64,000 nucleotides of DNA from Algibacter lectus. Lineage in GTDB: Bacteria; Bacteroidota; Bacteroidia; Flavobacteriales; Flavobacteriaceae. The position numbers were made by a program, and so were the translations under genes. Below the pieces are notes generated by a model. It did no database searches. It saw only the letters and a program-made list of their open reading frames with translations, and had not been told where the DNA came from. Shown here piece after piece: positions 27,556-39,600 of the stretch (its first letter is position 1; each line of letters begins with the position of its first letter). The stretch lies in assembly GCF_900112395.1 (NCBI RefSeq), contig NZ_FOLN01000010.1, positions 62,001 through 126,000 of the forward strand, read 5' to 3'.

Positions 27556-30500
27556 ATGAAAAAAATTACATTATTATTTTTCTTTATGTTTATTGGAGTA
27601 ATGGCTTTTGCACAAGTCACCACTTCTAATATTAAAGGACTCGTTTTAGATCAAGGTTCAGTTCCCTTACCGGGAGCTAATGTTTTAGCTATCCATACAC
27701 CAACAGGTACAAAATATGGAGCAGCAACTAATTTTGATGGCCGTTTTAATTTACTAAATTTAAGAGTAGGTGGGCCATACACTATTACAGTGAGCTATGT
27801 AGGTTACAAAGAGCAAACCTTTAATAATGTTTACCTAACATTAGGGAAAACTCAAAATGTAGATGTTACTTTATCTGAAGATAGCGAACAACTAGATGCT
27901 GTGGTTATACAAGGTACAGGAGGTACAGGTACTTTTGGTAGTGATAGAACTGGAGCAGAAACTAGTGTTGGTCGTAGAGAGTTAACACGTTTACCAACTA
28001 TTTCTAGATCGCAATCTGATTTTACAAGATTAGAGCCAACTGCTAGTGGTGGATCTTTTGGAGGTAGAAACGATCAGTTTAACAATTTCTCCTTAGATGG
28101 TGCCATTTTTAATAATCCTTTTGGATTAGATGCAGCAACTCCAGGTGGGCAAACAGGTTCTCAACCCGTTTCTTTAGATGCTATAGAGCAAATTCAAGTA
28201 TCTACAGCACCTTATGATGTTACACAATCTGGATTTACTGGAGCTTCAGTAAATGCTGTTACTAAAAGTGGAACAAACCAATTTCATGGTACGGTTTATG
28301 GGTTTTATAGAGATGAAACCATGACTGGGAAAAAAATTAAAGGAGAAGATGTGGCGAGACCGGACTTAAACCAAACACAATATGGTGTGAGTATTGGAGG
28401 ACCAATTATTAAAGATAAATTATTCTTTTTTGCGAATTTTGAAAAGGATGAACGTGACGATTTAGGAACTAACGGCTGGACACCAAACACGGGTACCGGC
28501 GGTATTACCGAGTCAAGAGTTTTAGAAAGTGATTTAATTGCTGTGCAAACAGCGTTAAGAGCTCAAGGTTACGATCCAGGGGCTTACCAAGGATTTACAC
28601 ATGCTTCGGAATCTACAAAAGGTATTTTTAAAATAGATTGGAATATTAATGATAGCAACCGTTTAGCTGTTATTTACAATTTTTTAAATGCTTCTCAAGA
28701 AAAACCAGCCCATCCTTCGGCTATTAATCCACGTGGTCCAGATGCAACAACGTTACAATTTCAAAATTCGGGTTACGAAATTAATAATAATTTAAAATCT
28801 ATACAGGTTGAGTTAAATTCTACTTTATCCGAAACATCAACTAATAAATTACAAATTGGGTATACACATTTCGACGATTTTAGAACACCGTTTTCTACAC
28901 CTGCTCCAGTTATTAATATTTATAAAGATGGTTCTCCATATATTATAGCGGGTCACGAACCTTTTTCAATTAATAACAAGTTAGATCAAAAAGTATTTCA
29001 ATTTACAGATAATTTAAACTTCTTTCAAGGCGATCACACCTTTACTATCGGAACATCTTTCGAGAAATTTGAATTCGATAACTCTTTTAATTTAAAAGGA
29101 TATGGTTTTGATGTTTTTGGAAGCGTGGATATTGCAGATTTTAATGCTGCTGATTATGATTTTGCAGGAGCACAAGCAACATTCAACTCTAGAAATAGTT
29201 TGGCTGATGGAGTAGATAATGGCTGGTTATTAGCAGAAACAAACGTTGGTCAGTTGGCTTTTTATGCTCAAGATGAATGGAATGTTTCTGAAAAACTAAA
29301 ATTAACATATGGTGTTCGTTTTGATAAGCCTTTGTTTTTTGATACAGCAGATAATGCGCAAGAATTTATAGATACAGAAAATGGAGAAATCTATTTGCCA
29401 GATGTAGAATATTTAGATCCTAATACAGGAGAACCTTTACTAATAGATTCAACAAGAATGCCTAATAATGATTGGTTAGTATCGCCTAGAGTTGGTTTTA
29501 ATTATGATGCTAATGGCGATAGCTCTTTTCAATTAAGAGGTGGTACAGGTTTATTTACAGGGCGTTTTCCTTTTGTTTGGGTAGGAAACCAAGTAAGTGG
29601 TGTAGATGCATTTTTCTACCAAGCTGTAGATCCAGATTTTAAATTTCCACAAGTTTGGAGAACAAACTTAGGTTTAGATAGAAAACTTGAAAACGGTATT
29701 ATATTAACAGCAGATTTATCATATACTAAAGATGTAAATGGAATTCACGTTCAAAACTGGGGGTTAAATAAACCTACAAGTCAGTTACAAGGTGTAGATA
29801 ATAGAGCCATTTATGGAGATGGTGATCATGCCAAAGCAACATTACCTTGGGGAGAAGTTATTAATGGCAATGCTTTTGTAATGACAAACTCGAATAAAGG
29901 TCGTATTTGGAATGCATCTTTAAAAGCTCAAAAAACCTTTGCTAACGGTATATATTCTATGCTAGCATATAGTTATTTAGATGCTAGGGATGTAAACTCT
30001 ATTGAGGCTGAAATTACAGGAGACGCCTTTAACGGTAACCCTGCATTAGGTAACGTAAATAACGATGTGCTTTCGCATTCTAAATATGGAGATAAGCATC
30101 GTTTTATAGGTGTAGCTAGTAAAAAATGGGATTACGGAAACGATAAATGGTCTACCACAATATCTACATTTTTTGAATATGCACAAGGTGCTCGTTTTAA
30201 CTATACCTATGGTGGAGATATAAATGGAGATGGTTCTGGAATAAACGATTTAATTTATATTCCTACTTCTAGTGAAATTGGTCAAATGCAATTTGCTGGA
30301 ACTGGAGATGCTGCTGCATTAGAGTCTTATATAGCTCAAGACGATTACTTAAATGACAATAGAGGACAATATGCAGAACGTTACGGAGCATTAGCGCCTT
30401 GGAGAGGTAAATGGGATGTAAAGTTCATGCAAGATTATAGAATTAAAGTATCTGAAGATAAAACAAATACCATCCAATTTAGTTTAGATATTTTAAACTT

Positions 30501-30690
30501 TGGTAACTTATTAAATTCAGATTGGGGAATTATACAACAACCAAATAATGTACAACCAATAGGAGTTTCTGTTGACGATACAGGAGTGCCAACTTACTCT
30601 TTTAACGGAAATCAAACTCAAACCTTTGGTTTTGATTCTAGTTTAGCTTCTAGATGGCAAGCTCAAGTAGGTTTACGTTATATTTTCTAA
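27556..30690 (+). CDS. Oar-like TonB-dependent outer-membrane receptor
   Basis: The 1044-residue protein has a signal peptide (1-19, ending AFAQ) and a carboxypeptidase-regulatory-like domain (about 22-110; LPGANVLAIHTPTGTKYGAATNFDGRF). A plug domain follows (about 125-240; DFTRLEPTASGGSFGGRNDQFN, FTGASVNAVTKSGTN) and then a long beta-barrel ending in RYIF, an aromatic C-terminal residue typical of outer-membrane barrels. This is the OmpA-related Oar-like branch of TonB receptors, not the SusC type, and it has no SusD partner here. The substrate is unknown; Oar-like proteins have been linked to protein or peptide translocation in some bacteria. It has its own terminator. Confidence 0.9.
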   Translation: MKKITLLFFFMFIGVMAFAQVTTSNIKGLVLDQGSVPLPGANVLAIHTPTGTKYGAATNFDGRFNLLNLRVGGPYTITVSYVGYKEQTFNNVYLTLGKTQNVDVTLSEDSEQLDAVVIQGTGGTGTFGSDRTGAETSVGRRELTRLPTISRSQSDFTRLEPTASGGSFGGRNDQFNNFSLDGAIFNNPFGLDAATPGGQTGSQPVSLDAIEQIQVSTAPYDVTQSGFTGASVNAVTKSGTNQFHGTVYGFYRDETMTGKKIKGEDVARPDLNQTQYGVSIGGPIIKDKLFFFANFEKDERDDLGTNGWTPNTGTGGITESRVLESDLIAVQTALRAQGYDPGAYQGFTHASESTKGIFKIDWNINDSNRLAVIYNFLNASQEKPAHPSAINPRGPDATTLQFQNSGYEINNNLKSIQVELNSTLSETSTNKLQIGYTHFDDFRTPFSTPAPVINIYKDGSPYIIAGHEPFSINNKLDQKVFQFTDNLNFFQGDHTFTIGTSFEKFEFDNSFNLKGYGFDVFGSVDIADFNAADYDFAGAQATFNSRNSLADGVDNGWLLAETNVGQLAFYAQDEWNVSEKLKLTYGVRFDKPLFFDTADNAQEFIDTENGEIYLPDVEYLDPNTGEPLLIDSTRMPNNDWLVSPRVGFNYDANGDSSFQLRGGTGLFTGRFPFVWVGNQVSGVDAFFYQAVDPDFKFPQVWRTNLGLDRKLENGIILTADLSYTKDVNGIHVQNWGLNKPTSQLQGVDNRAIYGDGDHAKATLPWGEVINGNAFVMTNSNKGRIWNASLKAQKTFANGIYSMLAYSYLDARDVNSIEAEITGDAFNGNPALGNVNNDVLSHSKYGDKHRFIGVASKKWDYGNDKWSTTISTFFEYAQGARFNYTYGGDINGDGSGINDLIYIPTSSEIGQMQFAGTGDAAALESYIAQDDYLNDNRGQYAERYGALAPWRGKWDVKFMQDYRIKVSEDKTNTIQFSLDILNFGNLLNSDWGIIQQPNNVQPIGVSVDDTGVPTYSFNGNQTQTFGFDSSLASRWQAQVGLRYIF

Positions 30691-30718
30691 GATAATAACA
30701 GATATATTCTTAAATTTG

Positions 30719-30747
30719 GCGCTCCTTAACTAAGGGGCGCTTTTTTT
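30719..30747 (+). terminator. Terminator after the Oar-like receptor
   Basis: A 9-bp stem (30719-30727 with 30732-30740, one G-T pair) is followed by seven T's. It separates the receptor from the GDPD gene that starts at 30757. Confidence 0.85.
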
Positions 30748-30756
30748 ATAAATAAT

Positions 30757-31629
30757 ATGAAATATATAGTTATACTTTGTCTTTTTGTAGTGAGTTTTTC
30801 GTGTAAAGAAGAACCTAAAAAACAAGAAGCATCTACAAAATCGGTTTTAATTGAGCGATTGGCTTATCAGGCTAATAAAACTCCTGTTATTAGTGTGCAC
30901 AGAGGAGGGAAGTCTATTGAGAATTACCCAGAAAATTGTTTAGAAACCTTAAAGTATATAAACGATAGTATTCCTGCCGTTTATGAAATTGATATCGCTA
31001 AAACTAAAGATAATGTACTTGTTTTAATGCACGATAATAGCTTAGGTAGAACTTCTACGGGCGAAGGTGATATTACAAATTATACCTATCAAGAATTATT
31101 ACAGTATAATTTAGAAGACGATTTTGGTAACGAAACCACTTTTAAAATTCCATTGTTTAAAGATGTTCTTATTTGGGCTAAAGAAAATAATGTGATATTA
31201 ACTATCGATATAAAAAAGAGTGTTTCTGTAGATCAAGTTGTCGCTTTGGTTAAAGAAACTGGTGCTGAAGATATTTCTATAATTATTACTTATGATATGA
31301 AACAAGCCAGCGCAGCCTATAAAGCAGCTCCAGAATTGTTGTTATCTGTATCTGCTAGAAATGATAAGGAATTAGATTGGTTGTTACATTCTGAAATTCC
31401 TACTGAAAATATGATTGCTTTTACCGGAACAAGATTGTCTCCTGAACCATTTTATAAAAAACTACACGATTTAGGTATTACTTGTATGCTCGGTACTTTA
31501 GGAAACTTAGATAAACAAGCTCAAGCTAAAGGTGATCGTCTTTACAAAAAATGGGTTGATTTAGGTGTTGACGTTATTGCAACCGATAGGCCTTTTGCAG
31601 CGGCTGCAAGTTTAAATATTAAAAAATAA
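30757..31629 (+). CDS. Glycerophosphodiester phosphodiesterase lipoprotein
   Basis: The 290-residue protein is a lipoprotein (signal with Cys16) and a complete GDPD TIM barrel: HRG at 48-50, PEN at 58-60, E77 and D79 in YEIDI, H92 in MHD, then TIDIKKS and a late DVIATDRP. These are the catalytic His pair and metal ligands of the family. It would release glycerol-3-phosphate from glycerophosphodiesters in the periplasm or at the surface. It differs in motif detail from the GDPD at 1-421 (HDN here, HEP there), so they are not recent duplicates. It starts only 10 bases after a terminator, so it depends on readthrough or a promoter overlapping that terminator. Confidence 0.92.
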   Translation: MKYIVILCLFVVSFSCKEEPKKQEASTKSVLIERLAYQANKTPVISVHRGGKSIENYPENCLETLKYINDSIPAVYEIDIAKTKDNVLVLMHDNSLGRTSTGEGDITNYTYQELLQYNLEDDFGNETTFKIPLFKDVLIWAKENNVILTIDIKKSVSVDQVVALVKETGAEDISIIITYDMKQASAAYKAAPELLLSVSARNDKELDWLLHSEIPTENMIAFTGTRLSPEPFYKKLHDLGITCMLGTLGNLDKQAQAKGDRLYKKWVDLGVDVIATDRPFAAAASLNIKK

Positions 31630-31668
31630 AATATACAATTCTCTTAATTTCGAGAAAAACATATAAGA

Positions 31669-32136
31669 ATGAAGTATTCAAGATTAACAAAAGAACAGTT
31701 CGAAGAATTACACCAAGAATTTATAAACTTTTTGGCAACCCAATCTATAACTGCCGATGAGTGGACCAACTTAAAAGCTAATAAACCCGATTTAGCTGAA
31801 ATGGAATTGGATGTGTTTAGTGATTTAATTTGGGAAGGCGCTCTAAATAAAGCGGAATATCTTGAGCATTTTGCTCCAAAACACATGTATTTATTTCATT
31901 TAAAGGAAGATCAAATGCATGCCATTGTAGTTAACATAAAAAACGATGTTGATATTACAACACAGGAAGGATACGATTGGCTTCGTGAAAACTTAATGGA
32001 TGAAAGTGTTGAGTTTTTGCAAGCAGATAAAGCTTATTCTGATGATAAAAATTTAGATAAATTTAAAATGATTGAACAAGGCGCTTCTATTACTAAAGGT
32101 GAATTGTACAAGTATTTTTATAAGCTGATTAATTAA
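31669..32136 (+). CDS. Conserved small acidic protein (DUF6495-like)
   Basis: The 155-residue protein has no signal peptide or membrane segment. It begins MKYSRLTKEQFEELHQEF and includes an IWEGALNKAEYLEHFAPKHMYLFHL stretch, with alternating helices and an acidic bias. I recognise it as a conserved hypothetical protein of Flavobacteriia, to my recollection named DUF6495; no function is known. It lies between a GDPD gene and hisS on the same strand, and the hisS leader hairpin follows it. Confidence 0.75.
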   Translation: MKYSRLTKEQFEELHQEFINFLATQSITADEWTNLKANKPDLAEMELDVFSDLIWEGALNKAEYLEHFAPKHMYLFHLKEDQMHAIVVNIKNDVDITTQEGYDWLRENLMDESVEFLQADKAYSDDKNLDKFKMIEQGASITKGELYKYFYKLIN

Positions 32137-32139
32137 GGA

Positions 32140-32155
32140 TTCGCTTACGCGGAAA
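32140..32155. repeat. Copy 2 of a GC-containing 16-mer motif
   Basis: The 16-mer TTCGCTTACGCGGAAA is the reverse complement of the priA copy with one mismatch. It starts 4 bases after the stop codon of the gene at 31669-32136. Confidence 0.45.
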
Positions 32156-32181
32156 TTAAAAAAGTACTAATTAAAAAGAAA

Positions 32182-32199
32182 ACCCTACGTGAGTAGGGT
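32182..32199 (+). promoter_or_regulatory. Hairpin immediately upstream of the hisS start codon
   Basis: A 7-bp perfect stem (32182-32188 with 32193-32199) with a GTGA loop ends 8 bases before the hisS ATG. The only purine-rich Shine-Dalgarno-like bases lie in its 3' arm. There is no T-run, so it is not a normal terminator. It could hinder or tune hisS translation; this is inferred. Confidence 0.5.
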
Positions 32200-32207
32200 G
32201 TTTATAT

Positions 32208-33578
32208 ATGGCTCAAAAACCAAGTATTCCAAAAGGAACTAGAGATTTTAACCCAGAACAAGTTGCAAAACGAAACTATATTTTTAATAGTATTCGTGGC
32301 GCTTTTCAAACCTTTGGATTTCAACCTATAGAAACACCAAGTTTTGAAAACTCCGATACCTTAATGGGGAAATATGGAGAAGAAGGCGATCGTTTGATTT
32401 TTAAAATTTTGAATTCAGGTGATTATTTAAACAAGGCTAACGAGCAAGCTTACACTGAAAAAGACTCTACCAAATTAACATCTAGTATTTCAGAAAAAGC
32501 ACTCCGCTACGATTTAACTGTACCTTTTGCACGTTACGTAGTACAGCACCAAAACGAAATAGAATTTCCTTTTAAACGCTATCAAATACAGCCAGTTTGG
32601 CGTGCTGATAGACCACAAAAAGGCCGTTTTAGAGAGTTTTTTCAATGTGATGCCGATGTCGTTGGATCTAAATCACTTTGGCAAGAAGTAGAGTTTATTC
32701 AGCTTTACGACACTGTTTTTTCAGCATTAAAACTAGAAGGCGTTACTATTAAAATTAATAACCGAAAAATACTTTCTGGTATTGCAGAAGTTATTGGAGC
32801 AAGCGATAAATTAATCGATTTCACGGTGGCTTTAGATAAGCTTGATAAAATAGGCGAGGAGAAGGTAAAAGAAGAAATGCGTTCTAAAGGAATTTCAGAA
32901 GAAGGCATTACAAAAATTCAACCGTTATTTACACTTTCTGGCGATTTTGAATCTCAAATAGAAAGCTTAAAATCCATTTTAAACACGTCCGAAGAAGGAA
33001 AAAAAGGTATTGAAGAATTGGCTTTTATTAACGAAGCTATTTTAGAATTAGGTTTAAAAACAGCAGCATTGCAACTCGATGTTACTTTAGCCAGAGGTTT
33101 AAATTATTACACTGGTGCTATTTTTGAAGTCGCAGCACCAAAAACGGTGAGTATGGGTTCTATTGGTGGCGGTGGTCGTTACGACGATTTAACCGGTATT
33201 TTCGGTATGAAAGATATGAGTGGTGTTGGTATTAGTTTTGGTTTAGATCGTATTTATTTAGTTTTAGAAGAACTTGGTTTGTTCCCTGAAACGGTATCAA
33301 AAAACATTGAAGTGTTATTTATCAACTTTGGAGATAAAGAGGCTTTATTTAGTTTAAAAGCTATTAAGGTGTTACGTGAAAATGATATTAATGCAGAACT
33401 TTACCCTGATGCTGCTAAGATGAAAAAACAAATGAATCACGCTAATAAACGAGCTATTCCTTTTGTAGTTTTAGTTGGTGATAACGAAATGGAATCTGAT
33501 ACTTACACTTTAAAAAATATGGTGTCGGGTGAACAACTAAATGTATCGCTACCTGATTTGATAAAACAAATAAAGTAA
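32208..33578 (+). CDS. hisS: Histidyl-tRNA synthetase
   Basis: The 456-residue class II synthetase has motif 1 near the N-terminus ([25 protein letters not shown]) and motif 2 ([31 protein letters not shown]). The HisRS-specific [15 protein letters not shown] and motif 3 [15 protein letters not shown] are present, and an anticodon-binding domain forms the last ~100 residues. It charges tRNA-His in the cytoplasm. Length is in the normal range, with a short insert around residues 75-90. Confidence 0.98.
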   Translation: MAQKPSIPKGTRDFNPEQVAKRNYIFNSIRGAFQTFGFQPIETPSFENSDTLMGKYGEEGDRLIFKILNSGDYLNKANEQAYTEKDSTKLTSSISEKALRYDLTVPFARYVVQHQNEIEFPFKRYQIQPVWRADRPQKGRFREFFQCDADVVGSKSLWQEVEFIQLYDTVFSALKLEGVTIKINNRKILSGIAEVIGASDKLIDFTVALDKLDKIGEEKVKEEMRSKGISEEGITKIQPLFTLSGDFESQIESLKSILNTSEEGKKGIEELAFINEAILELGLKTAALQLDVTLARGLNYYTGAIFEVAAPKTVSMGSIGGGGRYDDLTGIFGMKDMSGVGISFGLDRIYLVLEELGLFPETVSKNIEVLFINFGDKEALFSLKAIKVLRENDINAELYPDAAKMKKQMNHANKRAIPFVVLVGDNEMESDTYTLKNMVSGEQLNVSLPDLIKQIK

Positions 33579-33606
33579 GCATAAAATATAAAGTATATTA
33601 CTAAAA

Positions 33607-33643
33607 AAAGCGTCCTGAAAATTAATTTCAGGGCGCTTTTTTT
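33607..33643. terminator. Bidirectional terminator, hisS / T9SS repeat protein
   Basis: A 14-bp stem (33607-33620 with 33626-33639, one mismatch or wobble) has A's before and T's after, so it can terminate both hisS and the converging gene at 33671-40054. Confidence 0.85.
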
Positions 33644-33670
33644 CATATAAATATTATGTTGAGTGTTTAT

Positions 33671-36600
33671 CTATTCTATTAATACCTTATTGGTAACAAT
33701 ACCATTATCGGTGTTTAGTTTTATAATATATGATCCTGAACTAAGATTTTCAGTAGCTTGAATTATAGACGTTTGATTCGATTGAGTGTTGAAGTTATAA
33801 ACAGACTGACCTAACATATTAAAGATTTCTGTAGACTTTATGTAAAGTGCATTCGGATTGCTAATAACAACACTTTCATTATCGTTAGAAAAAGAAACTA
33901 ATACAGGTCGGTTTATCAACTCTAAAGGTTTTGTTCCTAAAGTTTCCGAACTGTTTGTAAACGTAATTTCAAAACGATCGAGGTATTTACCTGCAATTAA
34001 AGTAACATAGTAATTACTTTCTCTTAAATTGTGATAAAGGTTTAATTCTTTATCATGAAGATAGATGTTGTAAGGTGTTACTTCGTTCTCTATCTCATCG
34101 ATAGAAATAATATTTACACCTTCGTTTTTTAAGTGAATACCTAAAGGTAAAACGGTTGTTTCGGTAATTTCATTTATACCTTGTATAACGTAGGTGTTAT
34201 GATCAATTAACCAATACATATCATCAATTTGATAGTCGATGTTTGGTCCATCATATCCCCAATCGTAACCAATAGATGCACTTGGGTCTACGGTAGTTAA
34301 TAGTTGTCTTTTAATCTTATTTGTAGAGTAAAAACCAATTCTTAACTTCTCTCGTAAATCGTCATGATTATTTGGAGAAGTGTTTGTGTTTTTACTGTTA
34401 GTAGATTTTAGAAAAACAGAATTAGTGCCATCTTCGGTTTGAAAAACACGTTGTGAGTTGTTAAATTTTATAGTTCCTGTTGCTTCTGCAGTAACAAAAA
34501 ATCCTTGAGCAACGGGAATGTATCTGCCTGGTGTTTTAGTAGATACACCACCTTGATCAACATTAGGATCACTTGTAGCTTTTGCTGCAGCTGGTACACC
34601 ACCTGATAGAGAATACGAAGCATAACCGCCTTGGTAGCTACTTAGGTTATGTGAATTTCCTCCCCAGTGTTCCCAAAAATAAAGTGTTCCTGTTGTAGAT
34701 CCTGGTCCAGCGATAGTAGTACCATTATCTAATATAAAAGCTTTAGCATCAATTGCAGACGGGTAAGGGTTACCAACCAAATATTCGTTACCAGAATTAA
34801 TAGGTAAGTTAATATCTCCATTATTAGGTTTTCCTTTTAAGAGATAATTTTGCAAATCTGATGGAACTCCAGATCCCGGACCTTTCATTGAAAATCCTTC
34901 ACCAGGTAACATAGAGCCAGTGTTTCCTACGTGTTGCCATTCTGCATAGTTACCTAATGTTCTATTGTTGAATTTCCAAATCCAAGCAGTAGAAATACCT
35001 AAAGGCGATACAGTTCCGTTGTAACCTGATGTTAAAAAGGTAACACCATCAAAAATTTCTGGTAATGTATAGCTGTTATTGTTTGAAGTTGTGTTTTGCG
35101 GACCAACAGGAGAAGACCAGTAATTATAAGTAAAGGTATCAGCGCTTCCTTGTTGGTTTTTGTGTAAAATCCCCGAACTCGTAACATCTAGTTCACTGTC
35201 TACACCTTGTATAAGTTGAGAGTCTTCCTCTAAAGTAAGGGCTCCATTTAATTTTAAGTATCTAGAAACATTTAAACTATCGGAAGCTTTTACTGTTAAT
35301 GTCGCAGGGCTATCTATTATTAAAGCAGAAACGCTATGTCCGGTGTTATTTGTAATATCATGATTTATTTCCGTAATATTCCAATTTATGTGCGTACCAT
35401 ACATATCGGTGTTTGGTGCATATTGTACATTGTTATTTAGCCATGTTGTTGCATCTTCCCAGTTTCCGTTTACAGCAGATTTATATGGTAAGGGTGCGGT
35501 TTGTGCTTGAATGGTAGTGGTATTGTTTTTTGATGTACCATCTATATTATAGTTTGAATGGTCGGTGGCGGTGTTATCTGTCATAGGGTAATATCCTCTT
35601 AAATTAGACCAGCGTAAACCAGAATGAACATCTTGATTAGTAATTTTACCGTTTACAACAGTTCCAGATTGAGCTATTTCCTGATTCATCATATCTTGAA
35701 TCTGCTGTTGTGTTAAGCCGACATTCCATACACGAACTTCATCTATAAAACCATTGAAGTGATTTTTTACCGAAGAAGCCAAACTACTATCATAACTAGC
35801 CCCTATTAAAAAAGATTGAGTATTACTTATAGGTCTTGCTGTGCTCTGGCTTGCAACTAAAACTCCATCGAGGTATAGTGATGCTATACTTCCGTTAAAC
35901 GATGTTGCCACATGGTGCCAAGTATTGTTGGTAATTTCGAAAGGTGAAGAGAGATCTAAAATAGCATTTCCTGAGTTGTCATACCAAGACAGATTAGGGT
36001 AACCATTTTTTATAGTTAAATGATAACCTCTAAGGTTACCTGTTTGGGTTTCTCCTTTTGAAATTATTGCTGCCGTTCCGGAATTGGTTTTTTGAAGTAC
36101 CCAAGATTCTAATGAAAATTGACTTGTAAAATTATGGTTTCTGCCAAAGTCTATATAATAATCCGTACCATTAAAATCTATAAATGTGTTTTCTAAACAG
36201 ATTGTGAATGTACCGGTATAGCTATTACTTGAGTATGTGTCTACCGAGATATAATAGGTATCTCCTGGTGTTAAATTAGTAGCCGATAATGTAACATCAT
36301 CATTTGAAGATGAATATCTAGCACTGTTGACTTCTATAGTTCCGCCATCTTTCCATAAGGCCACTTGAGTTCCTCTCTGTGTACCTTTTTCGTCACCTCT
36401 ATCAATTAGAATATTAAATTGACCTGAAACTGGAGGAGCAATAAATTTGAACCATCGGTTGTATTTAGGCCCACTATTATTCCAAGCCGTTCCGCTATTT
36501 AAATCTGGCGAAGCTCCTCGTGTTGTGTAAATGGCATCTGCAGAACAAGAGTTTATTAATGAAGTGATATCTATAGCGGCTTCATAATAATCATAATCTA

Positions 36601-39600
36601 TTGTATTTTCAATACATAAGCTAAATGCACCACGGTAATAGGCCGCGTTTCTATGATCTACTGAGATATAATACCAATCGCCAATAGTTAAATTGTTAGA
36701 TTGTAGATTGATGGAGTCCGTGCTATTGAAGTAATTCTCGCTTTTAATTTCGGTTCCTGCAACATCCCAAAGTGCTATATATGGGTAATCCATATTACCG
36801 TATGAACCGCCAATTTTTAAATCTGCTTTTAGTTGTGTTGTTGTGGCTTGAAATTTAAACCAGACGTTGTAATTCGGGCCATCGAACCAAGCACTACCTT
36901 TATCTCGATCTGCTGTTGCATGAATTGTAGAATACTCAGCATCTCCGGAACACCAATTTGTGGTATGCGGTACTTCTAATGCACCTTCTTTATAATCATA
37001 ACCTACTTTGTTTTCAATACATAAAGTAAAAGTACCACGGTAATAAATACTATTTCTATGATCTACTGATATGTAATACCAGTCTCCAATAGTTAAATTA
37101 TTGGTTTGTAGGTTTATGGATTCATTGTTATAGTAATTCGTGCTTTTAATTTCGGTTCCCGCAACATCCCAAAGTGCAATAAAAGGGAAATCTACGTCAC
37201 CGTTAGTTCCACCAATTTTCACATCTGCTCTTAATTGTGTTGAAGTAGCTTGAAACTTAAACCAAACGTTATAGTTAGGGCCATCAAACCATGCGGTACC
37301 TTTATTGCTGTCGGGTGAAGCATGGACTGTAGAATACTCAGCATCTGCAGAACACCAAGAGTCGGTATGAGGAACTTCAACTGCTCCTTCTTTATAATCG
37401 AAATCGACTTTATCTTCGATGCATAAACTAAATGTACCACGATAATTAATATTGTCGCGATTATCTACCGATATGTAATACCAATCTCCAACAATTAAAT
37501 TGTTTGATTGTACTTTAATAGAACTGTAACTGCTGTAATAATTAGTGCTTTTAATTTCTGTTCCAGCATTATCCCAAATTGCAATAAAGGGGTAGACAAT
37601 ATCTCCGTATGTACCGCCTATTTTTAGTTGCGCACTTATTTGTTGTGCTGTAGCTTGAAACTTAAACCAGACATTGTAATTAGGTCCATCGTACCAGTTG
37701 CTGCCTTTAGCTTCATCTGGCGACGCATTGAATGTTGTATATTCTTCATCTCCGGAACACCAAGAGGTTGTGTGAGGGACTTCAATAGCTCCTTCTTTAT
37801 AATCGTGACCTACTTTGTCTTCAATACACAAAGTGAAATCCCCCATATAATAGATGCTGTTTCTGTGGTCTACAGAAATATAATACCAGTCTCCAATGGT
37901 TAAATTATTGGTTTGCACATTAATTGAGCTATCAACGCTGTAATAACGAGCACTTTTTACCTCATTTCCTGATTGATCCCAAAGCGCCATAGAGGCATAG
38001 CGTATGTTTTTAGACGGGTCTCCTGTTTTTACTTGTGCGTTTACTTGAGCTGCCGTGGCCTGAAATTTAAACCAGACATTGAAATTAGGTCCATCAAACC
38101 AATTAGAGCCTTTGGTGCCATCGGGAGAGGCGTTGTAGGTATTATATTCATCATCGCCAGAACACCAACTTGTGGTGTGTGGTACTTCAATAGCACCTTC
38201 TCTATAATCGAAATTTACTTCATCATCAACACACAAAGTAAAACTACCAGTATAATTTGTAGAACTGTGGTTATCGACAGATATATAGTACCAATTTCCA
38301 ATAGTTAAATTGTTAGATTGAACATTTCTGGTGTTAAGCGCATTATTGTAATTTTTGCTCGTAATTTCAGTACCATCTTCCTCCCAAAGCGCTACGTAAG
38401 AATAACGCATATCTCCTGAGGTACCGTCTTTTTTTACTTCAGCATTTACTTGTGTAGATGTGGCTTTAAACTTAAACCATACATTAAAATTTGGTCCGTT
38501 AGCCCATGTAGAACCTTTAACTCCATCGGGAGATGCGTGTACTGTTGAATATTCAGCATCAACAGAGCACCAGTCCGCAGTATGTGGTACTTCAATAGCA
38601 CCTTCTTTATAATCGAAATTTACCTTATCATCAACGCATAGGGTAAAACTACCACGGTGACCTGTAGAGCCGTAAGTGTCTACCGATATAAAGTACCAAT
38701 TGCCAATAGTTAAATTCGGAGATTGAACATTAACGTAGTCTCCCGTATAATTGAAATTTGTACTATTAATTTCAGTTCCAGATGCATCCCAGAGTGCTAA
38801 TAATGGGTATCGACCATCACCTAAGGTTCCTCCATATTTTACTTCAGTATTTATTTGTGTTGTTGTGGCTTGAAATTTAAACCAAACATTTGCGCTAGGT
38901 TCGCTAGACCATGCTGAGCCTTTAGCTCTATCTGGAGAGGCGTTAACTGTAGTGTATTCAGCATCGGCAGAGCACCAATTTCCAATATGTGGTATTTCGA
39001 TAGCACCTTCTTTGTAATCAAAATTAACTTTATCATCAACACAAAAGGTGAAGTTACCACGGTTGCTAGAAGCACTATAATTATCTACCGATACATAGTA
39101 CCAATCTCCAATGGTTAAATTATTGGATTGTATATTATTAATATTGCCAGTATAGTTGAAATTTGTACTATTAATTTCTAATCCAGATGCATCCCAAAGC
39201 GCTAACAACGGGTAGCGAATATCACCCAATACGCCGCCATATTTTACTTCGGCATTTATTTGGGTTGTTGTTGCTTTAAATTTAAACCATACATTGGCAT
39301 TAGGATCACTAGACCATGCTGAACCTTTAGGCCCATCTGGAGAGCCATTATCTGTAGTGTATTCGGCATCCGAAGAGCACCAATTTCCTGTATGCGGAAC
39401 TTCAATAGCGCCTTCTTTATAGTCAAAACCAACTTTATCTTCAATACATAAACTAAAAGTGCCGCGATTACCCAGAGCACTGTAGTTATCCACAGAAATA
39501 TAATACCATTGGCCAATAGTTAAACTATTGGATTGTACATAAATTGAACTAGAAGCATCGGTATAACGCGCACTTTTAATTTCAGCTGTGGTATGATCCC

